NCBI RefSeq assembly: GCF_023634645.1
Contig: NZ_JAMKMR010000025.1
Coordinates: 1 to 49,470 of the forward strand
DNA length: 49,470 nt
Direction of reading: 5' to 3'
Origin: Vibrio sinus
GTDB lineage: Bacteria > Pseudomonadota > Gammaproteobacteria > Enterobacterales > Vibrionaceae
Shown here one piece after another: positions 24,440 to 32,632 of the stretch; position 1 is the first letter of the stretch; each line of letters starts with the position of its first letter. The notes under the pieces are model-generated. The model had not been told where the DNA came from and ran no database searches. It was given only the letters and a program-made list of their open reading frames with translations. The translations under genes and the position numbers were made by a program.

Positions 24440-27400
24440 ATGGGCTGGCTAGTTGTCCCTTTATCTTTGGTTTATCTCAGCTTATTGTTCTTGCTTGCCT
24501 GGTATGGAGATAGGCGAAAAAGCTGGTTAGATCGTTGGCGTCCGTGGATTTATAGTCTGTCGTTGGGAGTGTATTGCACGTCATGGGCTTTTTTTGGCAC
24601 GATTGGTGAGGCCAGTGTAAACCCTTGGTCGTTTTTGCCTGTCTATATTGCTCCCATCATCGTATTTGTTTTTGGTTGGCGCATTCTGGCGAAACTTATC
24701 GTCATATCTAAAAGGGAAAATGTTAGCTCGATCGCCGACTTTATCGCCGCAAGGTATGGAAAGTCACACAGTTTGGCAACGGTACTTACCGTTTGTGCTG
24801 TCATTGGCGTGCTGCCCTATATCGCATTGCAGATTAAAGGCATTATACTCGGCTTAGAAGTGGTTTCGCCTAATGTGGTTCATTTTCTCGGTAAGTATAA
24901 AGAGCTGCTGTCTTTTTCTATTGTCTGTGTCCTAGCCCTATTTACCATTCTTTTCGGTAACCAACATTTAGAAGCTAATGAGCAACATCGTGGCCTAACG
25001 AAAGTGATTGCGTTTGAGTCAATTATCAAGTTGCTGGCTTATGTCATGGTGGGCGCATTTGCTATTTACTTAGCTTTTTCGGTCAAAATCGTCGACATCG
25101 TACATGTCGCTAAACAAACCTATCAGCCGCCTGATCTTGTCACATTATTTATTCACACTCTGCTAGCTGGGCTGGCGATTATTTGCTTGCCAAGGCAATT
25201 TCATATGATGGTGGTGGAAAACGAGAAACTACAAGATTTAAAGAAAGCACGGGTTATTTTTCCGCTCTACTTGTTGATCTTAGCGGTATTTGTCCTGCCA
25301 ATCGCCTGGGCGGGTATTGGCCTATTAGAGTTGCCGGCAAGATTCAATCACGTGTTGACCTTGCCACTCAGTATGGGGCAGTACGGCTTAACCTTGTTTG
25401 CCTTTATTGGTGGCCTGTCAGCGGCTTTTGGTATGGTCGTAGTATCAACGATTGCCTTGTCGATTATGGTTTCCAACGAAATTGTGGTGCCATACCTGCT
25501 ACGTCGAACAAAAATCGTAAGCCAGCATCGCTGGCGCTTTACTCAACAACTCATTTCTGCGCGTAGGTTAATCATCCTATTATTGATGTTCAGTGCGTGG
25601 TTATTCTATCTGCTGTTAGAAAATGTTCACTCATTAGCGGAGATTGGTTTTCTGTCTTTTGCAGCGGTTGGCCAATTTGCACCAGCGCTGATCGGGGGGA
25701 TGTATTGGCGGTTGGGCAATCGACGGGGTGTCTATTCTGGACTTGCCGCTGGCTTTTTCGTTTGGCTGGTGACACTCATGTATCAGTTGGGTTGGCTGGC
25801 CGGTGATAGCAGCAGTAACTTTTTACTTTGGGTAATTTCACCGAGTTCACTTTGGGCGGGGCTGAGTGTGGACCCAATGGATTGGGGCATGTTACTCAGT
25901 CTACTGGTTAATGCATTATTTTATGTCGTGGTGTCTTTAATGACTCGAACGAGCCTAAGTGAGCGCTTACTTAGTGCTGCCTTTATTGGTTCGCCGATGC
26001 CAGAAACCGATAGCGTGAATGTTTATCAAAGTAGGGTCACCGTTGGTGAGTTGGAGTTATTGGCCTCGCGTTTTGTTGGCCGAGATCGTATGCGCCGGGA
26101 GTTTCGCGAGTTTTGGCATACTCACGGCGAACATATAGAGCCTAATCAGCAGGCACCTTCCGCGTTGATTCGTTATACCGAAAAGGTACTGGCCAGTGTT
26201 TTTGGGGTGTCGTCAGCTAAGTTAGTGCTAACGTCTGCTCTGCAGGGGCGTAGTATGCAATTGGAAGATATTGCAACCATTATGGATGAAGCGTCAGAGA
26301 TCTACGATTTTAGCCGCGGCGTACTGCAAGGGGCCATTGAACATCTTGATCAAGGCATAGCCGTCATAGACAAGCAACACAAGTTGGTAGCGTGGAACCA
26401 AAGATACCAAGAGCTGTTTAACTTTCCGTCTAGCTTGGTCAAAGTCGGGAGACCTTTTGAGGAAATGATCCAGTTCAATACCCAAAATGGGCTGTTCGAT
26501 CCTGGTGAAATGGAAGAGCATGTCAGACATCGAATTTTTTATCTGGAGCAAGGCAAGACACACACTTCAACTCGAAAAGCGCCTGGGGGGCGGGTTATTG
26601 AGGTACATGGAAGTCCTATGCCAGGCGGTGGGTTTGTGATGCGCTATACCGACATCACCGAGTTTCGTAAAACAGAGCAGGCGCTTAAGCAGGCAAATGA
26701 GACGCTGGAAGAGCGGGTACTGGAACGCACGCAAGAGCTGCAAACCTTAAACCGAGAGTTGGTGGGAGCGCGGCAAAAAGCGGAGTATGAATCTAAGTCA
26801 AAGTCTCGCTTTCTAGCCGCCGTCAGCCATGATTTAATGCAGCCTCTAAATGCGGCTCGGCTGTTTGCTTCATCGCTATCGGAAGTGAGTCAAGATAAAG
26901 AAAGTCGGGGCTTGTCCGAGCATATTGAAAGTGCGCTCAATGCCGCTGAAGACTTAATTAGTGATTTACTGGATATCTCTCGTTTGGAATCCGGCAAACT
27001 GGATATTCACATGTCAACGTTTGCCATCAACGATGTGCTTTGCAATCTCAACGCGGAATTTGGCGCTTTGTCTGCTGAGCAAAATATTCATTTCAATACC
27101 GTAGCGTCCTCTTTGTATGTGAAGTCGGATGCCAAGTTGCTTCGTCGCGTGATTCAAAATTTTCTAACTAATGCTTTTCGTTACAACCCTAATGGAAAGG
27201 TACTGCTTGGTGTCCGTCGAGAACAGGATCAGGTCAAAATAGAAGTTTGGGACAATGGCCAGGGAATCGATGAAAGTAAACAACGAGAGATTTTCGATGA
27301 ATTTACCCGCGGGCATAGTAGCAACTCGCACAATGGTCTAGGGTTGGGGCTGGCCATATCTAAGGGGATAGCCAATGTATTAGGCCATCAGCTTGCCATG

Positions 27401-27871
27401 CAGTCGCGCCCCGGGTGTGGCAGCGTGTTTTCGATCACTTTACCGAAAGCAGCAAAGCCGCGACTTACTCAGTCGGAGTCCGCCAACAAGCCCATATCCA
27501 ATTTACAAAATATGAAAATCTTATGCGTCGATAATGAAGAGACGATTTTGGTTGCCATGCAGTCATTGCTCGAACGTTGGGGGTGTGATGTCAGGGTTGC
27601 GCCTGATTTGGAACAGAGCCTTGCACAATTAACCTCAGACTGGGCACCTGCGGCTGTACTTTCTGACTATCGATTAGATGGTTTGTTGACTGGGATTGAT
27701 GTGCTTACCGGATTAAAGCAGGCAATTTCAAGCCCATTCTTAGGGGTAATCATTAGCGCTGACCGTACAGAAACTATGACGGAAAGTATTCATCTAGAGG
27801 GCTTCGAATTCATTCCCAAACCTGTCAAAGCGATTAAGCTTAGAGCGATGCTTAATCAATGTATTGGTTAA
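24440..27871 (+). CDS. crbS: CrbS-like transporter/hybrid histidine kinase fusion
   Basis: A 1143-residue sensor. Residues 1 to about 500 form a sodium/solute symporter (SLC5) domain with about 13 helices. A STAC-like linker follows (about 530-610), then PAS (about 634-740), a coiled coil (740-785), a HisKA domain with His797 in AAVSHDLMQPLNAAR, a HATPase domain (NAFRYNP, GLGLGLAI), and a receiver with Asp1076 in LSDYRLDG. This layout is that of CrbS/MxtR (and CbrA), which with CrbR turns on acs in Vibrio cholerae and Pseudomonas. Its closeness to acs and a CrbR-like gene supports the name. Direct sensing of acetate by the symporter part is unproven. Confidence 0.9.
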   Translation: MGWLVVPLSLVYLSLLFLLAWYGDRRKSWLDRWRPWIYSLSLGVYCTSWAFFGTIGEASVNPWSFLPVYIAPIIVFVFGWRILAKLIVISKRENVSSIADFIAARYGKSHSLATVLTVCAVIGVLPYIALQIKGIILGLEVVSPNVVHFLGKYKELLSFSIVCVLALFTILFGNQHLEANEQHRGLTKVIAFESIIKLLAYVMVGAFAIYLAFSVKIVDIVHVAKQTYQPPDLVTLFIHTLLAGLAIICLPRQFHMMVVENEKLQDLKKARVIFPLYLLILAVFVLPIAWAGIGLLELPARFNHVLTLPLSMGQYGLTLFAFIGGLSAAFGMVVVSTIALSIMVSNEIVVPYLLRRTKIVSQHRWRFTQQLISARRLIILLLMFSAWLFYLLLENVHSLAEIGFLSFAAVGQFAPALIGGMYWRLGNRRGVYSGLAAGFFVWLVTLMYQLGWLAGDSSSNFLLWVISPSSLWAGLSVDPMDWGMLLSLLVNALFYVVVSLMTRTSLSERLLSAAFIGSPMPETDSVNVYQSRVTVGELELLASRFVGRDRMRREFREFWHTHGEHIEPNQQAPSALIRYTEKVLASVFGVSSAKLVLTSALQGRSMQLEDIATIMDEASEIYDFSRGVLQGAIEHLDQGIAVIDKQHKLVAWNQRYQELFNFPSSLVKVGRPFEEMIQFNTQNGLFDPGEMEEHVRHRIFYLEQGKTHTSTRKAPGGRVIEVHGSPMPGGGFVMRYTDITEFRKTEQALKQANETLEERVLERTQELQTLNRELVGARQKAEYESKSKSRFLAAVSHDLMQPLNAARLFASSLSEVSQDKESRGLSEHIESALNAAEDLISDLLDISRLESGKLDIHMSTFAINDVLCNLNAEFGALSAEQNIHFNTVASSLYVKSDAKLLRRVIQNFLTNAFRYNPNGKVLLGVRREQDQVKIEVWDNGQGIDESKQREIFDEFTRGHSSNSHNGLGLGLAISKGIANVLGHQLAMQSRPGCGSVFSITLPKAAKPRLTQSESANKPISNLQNMKILCVDNEETILVAMQSLLERWGCDVRVAPDLEQSLAQLTSDWAPAAVLSDYRLDGLLTGIDVLTGLKQAISSPFLGVIISADRTETMTESIHLEGFEFIPKPVKAIKLRAMLNQCIG

Positions 27872-28147
27872 ATTACACGTTCGTATTGTTGTTAAATGTA
27901 TTCATGTTGCGAATTGGTTTGATCATAAAATGAGCAAGAAGTGATAATGCTTGGCCTGTGCAGGCAAAGAGAGTATACCTAAGGCTTGGATCATTGACTC
28001 CAGATCGCCAAACGGCGAGGCAAGTGAAGTATCGAGTTGGGACATGTTGCTGAAAGGAATCTGCGTGACTGACGTTTAGTTAGTGCGCCTAGACAAATGA
28101 ATCTGATACTGATTTTTGACTAAAATTGATTTCTTAAGAGGTTAGAA

Positions 28148-28993
28148 ATGAACGCTGATGAAAAAGCTTTAATCGAAAACTTGGCACAGCGACTTCAGCA
28201 AGCTCAATTGTCAGATATTGACACGGACGCCGAGAAACTGATTCAGAAGCTGATGTCCAACCAGCCCCGATCTATGTACCTACTGACACAAGCAGTGCTA
28301 CTGCAAGAGCAAGCACTTAAAGCCAGTCAGGAGAAAATCCAGCAGCTAGAGCAAGAAGTTCAACAAGCTTCTTCGAGCCCGAAGAAAAGCGGTTTTTTGA
28401 GTGGCTTATTTGGTGGCACTTCCCAGTCAACCAATCGTTCATCGACGAGTGGCTTTGGTAATGGCGGTTTTGGTCAGCAGAGCATGGTCAACAATGGCTA
28501 TTCCTCTGCGTATTCGCAGCCACAAAACAACTACTCTCAAGCACAAAACTTCCGCCCTTCTCGTGGTAGCAGCTTTATGGGCCAAGCCGCGAGTACCGCG
28601 CTTGGTGTTGCCGGTGGAGCATTGCTGTTTGAAGGTGTCTCGCACATGCTAGGTGGTGGCGGCATTCTCGGTGGTGGTCGTGAGTCTATCGTCAATGAAA
28701 CCATCATTAATGAGGCGCCAGGTGGCAATCAATTTGACGGCTCAGATATGAACCAGAATATGGACTCTGGCGGTTGGAATGATACATCGAGTGGGTTTAT
28801 GTCGGGCAATGATGGGCTCGGTACAGACAACTGGAACAACAGCTCACCGTCTGACGCTGGATTTGGTAATGTCGATAACGGCGCTTTCAACAACGACAGT
28901 GGTTTTGACAACTCTGGTTTTGATTCAGGCGGCTTCGATGATAGCAGCTTCGGTGGCTTTGATGGTGGCGGCTTCGATGACAACAATTGGTGA
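28148..28993 (+). CDS. DUF2076 family protein with Gly/Asp/Phe-rich tail
   Basis: A 281-residue protein of the DUF2076 family, unknown function. Residues 1-80 are helical with a Gln/Glu-rich coiled coil (LEQEVQQ). A Gly/Ser/Gln/Asn-rich linker follows, with FLSGLFGG, then a short hydrophobic stretch (about 155-175, GVAGGALLFEGVSHMLGGGG). The last 80 residues repeat GF or GGF with Asp, Asn and Ser and end FDDNNW. The composition suggests a disordered, perhaps periplasmic or membrane-associated protein. The ATG at 28148 follows AAGAGGTT. It stands alone, 276 bp after crbS. Confidence 0.8.
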   Translation: MNADEKALIENLAQRLQQAQLSDIDTDAEKLIQKLMSNQPRSMYLLTQAVLLQEQALKASQEKIQQLEQEVQQASSSPKKSGFLSGLFGGTSQSTNRSSTSGFGNGGFGQQSMVNNGYSSAYSQPQNNYSQAQNFRPSRGSSFMGQAASTALGVAGGALLFEGVSHMLGGGGILGGGRESIVNETIINEAPGGNQFDGSDMNQNMDSGGWNDTSSGFMSGNDGLGTDNWNNSSPSDAGFGNVDNGAFNNDSGFDNSGFDSGGFDDSSFGGFDGGGFDDNNW

Positions 28994-29013
28994 TCCGTCA
29001 TTTTGCTAAAATA

Positions 29014-29049
29014 TCAGGTCATGCCAACAGTGCGTTGGTCATGACCTGA
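29014..29049. terminator. Long stem-loop between the DUF2076 and marC genes
   Basis: TCAGGTCATG (29014-29023) pairs with CATGACCTGA (29040-29049), and CCAAC with GTTGG inside, leaving one bulged T and a 5-base loop. It sits between two convergent genes. The tails are only moderately T-rich, so a bidirectional terminator is likely but not classical. Confidence 0.65.
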
Positions 29050-29063
29050 ACAATCTTTCCTGC

Positions 29064-29687
29064 CTAGAAGTAAAAATCTTTAATTCCTAATAACAGGTTG
29101 TTTAACGCAACCGCCGCTAATATGAGTCCCATGACTCGGCTTATCACTGCAGCACCCACTGTGCCAATTAGCTTTTGTATGCTGGTTGCGCTAAGTAGCA
29201 ATAACAACGTAATCAGCATGACCGATAAGGTAACGCCAGCCGTTAGGGTCTGATCGATCACTGAGTACCTGTGGTTGTCTGTCATCAGTACAATCGCCAT
29301 CATGGCGCCTGGAGAGGCGATAGAAGGTATCGCTAAAGGGTAAACGGCGAGGTTGGCCAATTCAGAGTGACTGATTTCTTCTGAAATTTTTTGTTCAATT
29401 TCGGGTTTGCTCTCACCAAAAATCATGCTGAGTGCGAAAAGGAGCAATACCAAGCCACCCGCGGCCTGAAAAGCGGGTAGGGGGATTTGCATAGCTTCTA
29501 ACAGCATTTGTCCTGCAAGTAAAAAGAACAACAGAACAAAGGTCGCAATGGCAACCGCTTTGAGTGCAACCAGTCGGCGCTGCTTCAGCTCTAAGTGATG
29601 GGTTTGTGACATGTAGACAGGAACAGAGCCGATAGGATCGACTACTGCCCACAAAAGTACAAACTGAGTAATGAGATTATCAAGCAA
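29064..29687 (-). CDS. MarC family membrane protein
   Basis: A 207-residue protein with about six membrane helices, matching the MarC/YchE/YhgN family: FVLLWAVVDPIGSVPVYMS at the start, AGGLVLLLFALSMIFG in the middle, and YPLAIPSIASPGAMM, the family's second conserved loop. Function is unknown; the early link to antibiotic resistance was withdrawn. Length is normal. It lies between the DUF2076 gene (convergent) and the crbR-like gene on the same strand, about 110 bp apart. Confidence 0.88.
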   Translation of the reverse strand: MLDNLITQFVLLWAVVDPIGSVPVYMSQTHHLELKQRRLVALKAVAIATFVLLFFLLAGQMLLEAMQIPLPAFQAAGGLVLLLFALSMIFGESKPEIEQKISEEISHSELANLAVYPLAIPSIASPGAMMAIVLMTDNHRYSVIDQTLTAGVTLSVMLITLLLLLSATSIQKLIGTVGAAVISRVMGLILAAVALNNLLLGIKDFYF

Positions 29688-29800
29688 AGGAACCTCCCAG
29701 AGTTAATAAAACAGAGGGATGAATGGGCTAGGTCAACAGACCATAGGTTAATCTCTAGTGTAACGTGTTTTAGTTAAAATTTGTGAAGATTGTGTAACGT

Positions 29801-30436
29801 TTAATGTTCAGTTTCTGTTTGTTGAAGCAAAATAACCGCTTGGGTTCTATTTTTAACACCTAACTTACGAAAAATGGCCGTCATATGCGCTTTTATTGTT
29901 GCCTCTGAAACGTTGAGGTCGTAAGCAATTTGCTTGTTCAATAAACCGTCTGACAGCATGGTGAGCACCTTATATTGTTGAGGAGTAAGCGTGGCAATTT
30001 TTTGCGATAACTCCAAGCAAGCTTGCGAATGAACAGAGCAAATGTCGGGGAAATAAGGTTCACCACCAAGAATTTGATTTAGGGCGCCGATTAATGACTT
30101 TATATCGCTGGATTTCGGAATAAAACCGAACGCACCGTGCGCTTTAACTTGTGAGATGACAGAAGGCTCTTCGTTGGCAGAAATCACCACAACAGGCAGG
30201 TTGGGGTAGTCGGCTCTCAGTTGAATTAGGCCAGACATACCATTGGCGCCTGGCATTTTTAAATCCAGTAGGACAAGGTCAGGCTCCTCATTGCTCTTCA
30301 CGAGAGAGAATAATGCTTCTAACGAATCGGCTTCTAATAGATTTGCATTTTCAACAGCCAAATTTACTGATTGGAAAAGTGCATTTCGGAACAAAGGGTG
30401 ATCGTCAGCAATAACGATTGTGTAACTTGAGTCCAT
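29801..30436 (-). CDS. crbR: CrbR-like LuxR-family response regulator
   Basis: A 211-residue response regulator. The receiver domain begins YTIVIADDHPLFRNAL, with phospho-acceptor Asp58 in VLLDLKMPGANG and the conserved Lys in GFIPKSS. A LuxR/NarL helix-turn-helix follows (about 145-205: LTPQQYKVL, NKQIAYDLNVSEATIKAHM). The composition matches the CrbR/ErdR regulators paired with CrbS-type kinases to activate acs. I chose the ATG at 30436, which starts at the normal receiver edge; an upstream ATG at 30508 would add 24 unusual residues. Neither has a good RBS. The pairing with the kinase is inferred from family and proximity. Confidence 0.82.
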   Translation of the reverse strand: MDSSYTIVIADDHPLFRNALFQSVNLAVENANLLEADSLEALFSLVKSNEEPDLVLLDLKMPGANGMSGLIQLRADYPNLPVVVISANEEPSVISQVKAHGAFGFIPKSSDIKSLIGALNQILGGEPYFPDICSVHSQACLELSQKIATLTPQQYKVLTMLSDGLLNKQIAYDLNVSEATIKAHMTAIFRKLGVKNRTQAVILLQQTETEH

Positions 30437-30553
30437 AAACAAAGTACTGATGGATGGCTGTTGCCCTACTATACCCGTCTCTAGTGAATGGCGACAACCT
30501 ATATGCATCCAATTTAGTTTTTTGTTCTTAAAAATGTGAATGTGTTGTCACGG

Positions 30554-30595
30554 TTTTAGCTTATTTCGCTAATATGAGCGCGAAATAAGCTAAAA
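30554..30595. other. Perfect 16-bp-stem palindrome between dsbD and crbR
   Basis: TTTTAGCTTATTTCGC (30554-30569) and GCGAAATAAGCTAAAA (30580-30595) are exact reverse complements around a 10-base loop. No T run follows the 3' arm on either strand; the only T-rich parts are the 5' arms. So this is not a normal terminator. It lies 15 bp after dsbD and upstream of the crbR-like gene, and may stabilise the dsbD mRNA end, act as a Rho-linked structure, or be an operator. Confidence 0.7.
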
Positions 30596-30610
30596 AACAA
30601 CAATGCCTAA

Positions 30611-32431
30611 CTACAAGGTATTGGTGAAGTTGAATTGGTTGAGATGCGCAAGGAAAGCGTTGGCGTTTTTAAATCCGGTGACCTTGGCTGAGGGGAGGTG
30701 CTGGCCCGATGCATCCCAAAACTCAATAGTCGGTAAGCCTAACACGCCCATCTTTTGCATAAGTTTAAAGTCTTCTGGCTGGCTTTTGGTAACGTCCACT
30801 TGTAGTAAGACAAACTGACTTAACTTTTCTTCAACTGCCTTATCATGAAAGGTATATTTTTCAAATTCTTTACATGCAACGCACCAATCGGCGTAAAAGT
30901 CGAGCATGACAGGTTTATGTTCGGCTTTGGCCTGTTGTAGCTGAGCATTGAGCTCCTCAACGGAATGGATTCTAGTAAATTGAATTTGCGGGCCACTCAC
31001 CGCCTTAGATGCTGAAGGTAAATACCAGTCATTAAGCAAAGGTTGTGCTGAAAACAAGATGCCTAAAATAGCAACAATGGCTACCAAGCTTTGCCTCCAG
31101 CCACCAAACTGAAAACTGTTTTTTACATGATAAAGCCAACCAAAGGCAGCGATGCCCAAAATGGACCACAGTATAGATGTCCAAAAATCAGGAATAATAC
31201 GCTCTATTAGGAAAATGGGGGCTGCAAGCAAGATAAAACCGAACAACACCTTGATCTTGTTCATCCAGTCGCCGGATTTTGGCAGTAACTTATTGCCAAA
31301 TACGGCTGCTAGCATGAGTGGGATGCCCATACCTAGCGCTAAAGCATAAAGCGTAATCCCACCGATGAAGAGATTGCCCGTTTGTGCAACGTACAGTAAT
31401 GCTCCAGAAAGCGGCGCAGTGGTACATGGAGAGCAAACCAGCCCAGAAATTGCGCCCATCGCAAACACACCAAGGTAGTTGCCCGAACGCTGTTGGTTGC
31501 TTAATGAGTTTAGCCAAGTTTGCATTTTGCTTGGCAGTTGCAGTGAATAAAGGCCAAACATGGATAGGGCAAGTGCGACAAATAAAATACTTAAACCGAT
31601 GAGGACATAAGGGTGTTGCATTGCGGCTTGAAATTGCAGGCCAGCAGACGCAACGATGAGGCCTAAGATGGTGTAGGTCAGCGCCATGCCTTGTACATAC
31701 ACCATGGAAAGTGCAAACGCTTTTCGATGGGTGAGCCTGCCGCCACCTAGAACAATACTGGTGAGGATCGGGTACATTGGCAACACGCAAGGGGTAAAGG
31801 CAAGACCTACTCCAAGGGCTAAAAATAACAAAGGTGTCCACCAGTAATCACCCAAAAACTTGGAATACATTGACTCACTGGAATCGTCGCTACTTGGTGA
31901 AGATTTGGCGGTCGATGAAGCTGGCACCGTTCCACTCGCTGATTTGACGGGGGGAACTGGCGTTGTTGAGCTTTGTAGTTGAACAGGTTGTAAATCGACC
32001 ACCTTGGTTTCAGGTGGATAGCAAAACCCTGCCTTGGCACAGCCCTGATACTCTACAATTAACTGCGCACCTGGTTGTTGGCTGATAACGGGTACAGCAA
32101 TAGATAACGGTGAGGTGTAAATGTTGACCTCGCCAAAGAACTCGTCTTTGTGTGGCTTACCTTGCGGGATAATAAAACTGCCTAATTCCGCCTTATTTCC
32201 TTGAACCTTAATAGAGCGTTGATACAGGTAGTAGCCGGGCTTGACTTGCCAATCAAGGTAGACCACGCCAGATTGCTTAATATGGCTAAATTCAAACGCT
32301 TGGTCGACAGGAACAAATGTTGGAGAACTAGTATTTGCACCTGGTAATGACACTTTGTCACCAAGCTGGGCGAAAGCAGGAGCGGAGAGAGAAATGATTA
32401 CAAAAACAAACAGGGAAAACAGTGCGCGCAT
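30611..32431 (-). CDS. dsbD: Thiol:disulfide interchange protein DsbD
   Basis: A 606-residue inner-membrane protein that passes electrons from cytosolic thioredoxin to periplasmic DsbC and related proteins. A signal peptide (1-21, ending PAFA) precedes the N-terminal periplasmic domain with Cys131 and Cys137 (CAKAGFC). The membrane domain has about eight helices with the two redox cysteines in FTPCVLP (Cys215) and VCSPCTTAP, and a C-terminal thioredoxin domain has WCVACK. All three cysteine pairs are present. The Ser/Pro-rich linker at 152-187 is long. Its closeness to aspA recalls the enteric dsbD-cutA-dcuA-aspA order; cutA and dcuA are absent here. Confidence 0.96.
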   Translation of the reverse strand: MRALFSLFVFVIISLSAPAFAQLGDKVSLPGANTSSPTFVPVDQAFEFSHIKQSGVVYLDWQVKPGYYLYQRSIKVQGNKAELGSFIIPQGKPHKDEFFGEVNIYTSPLSIAVPVISQQPGAQLIVEYQGCAKAGFCYPPETKVVDLQPVQLQSSTTPVPPVKSASGTVPASSTAKSSPSSDDSSESMYSKFLGDYWWTPLLFLALGVGLAFTPCVLPMYPILTSIVLGGGRLTHRKAFALSMVYVQGMALTYTILGLIVASAGLQFQAAMQHPYVLIGLSILFVALALSMFGLYSLQLPSKMQTWLNSLSNQQRSGNYLGVFAMGAISGLVCSPCTTAPLSGALLYVAQTGNLFIGGITLYALALGMGIPLMLAAVFGNKLLPKSGDWMNKIKVLFGFILLAAPIFLIERIIPDFWTSILWSILGIAAFGWLYHVKNSFQFGGWRQSLVAIVAILGILFSAQPLLNDWYLPSASKAVSGPQIQFTRIHSVEELNAQLQQAKAEHKPVMLDFYADWCVACKEFEKYTFHDKAVEEKLSQFVLLQVDVTKSQPEDFKLMQKMGVLGLPTIEFWDASGQHLPSAKVTGFKNANAFLAHLNQFNFTNTL

Positions 32432-32593
32432 AAGTTGATTTTTATCGTATGGATTGGCGGTATTCTAACTAAAACAGACAGGATTACCGCTAAATAAGTT
32501 TCATCAAGGCTGATTTAATTCGATGAGGTCACTTAATTATGTGCGCTAAGCCAAAATTAGCCTTGTTCAGCGAAGGTGTTAGAAAGAGAAGCA

Positions 32594-32620
32594 AGGAAAA
32601 AGGCCCTCAAAAGAAGGCCT
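32594..32620 (-). terminator. Terminator of aspA
   Basis: On the minus strand AGGCCTTC and GAGGGCCT form an 8-bp stem (one GU pair) with a TTTT loop at 32601-32620, followed by TTTTCC. It lies 12 bp after aspA. Confidence 0.75.
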
Positions 32621-32632
32621 AAAAAGTGGCGA

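Noticed and set aside
28729..29001. A 90-codon minus-strand frame rich in Pro, Ser and Lys
   Set aside because: It is the antisense of the Gly/Asp/Phe-rich tail of the DUF2076 gene; the low-complexity repeat creates the open frame.
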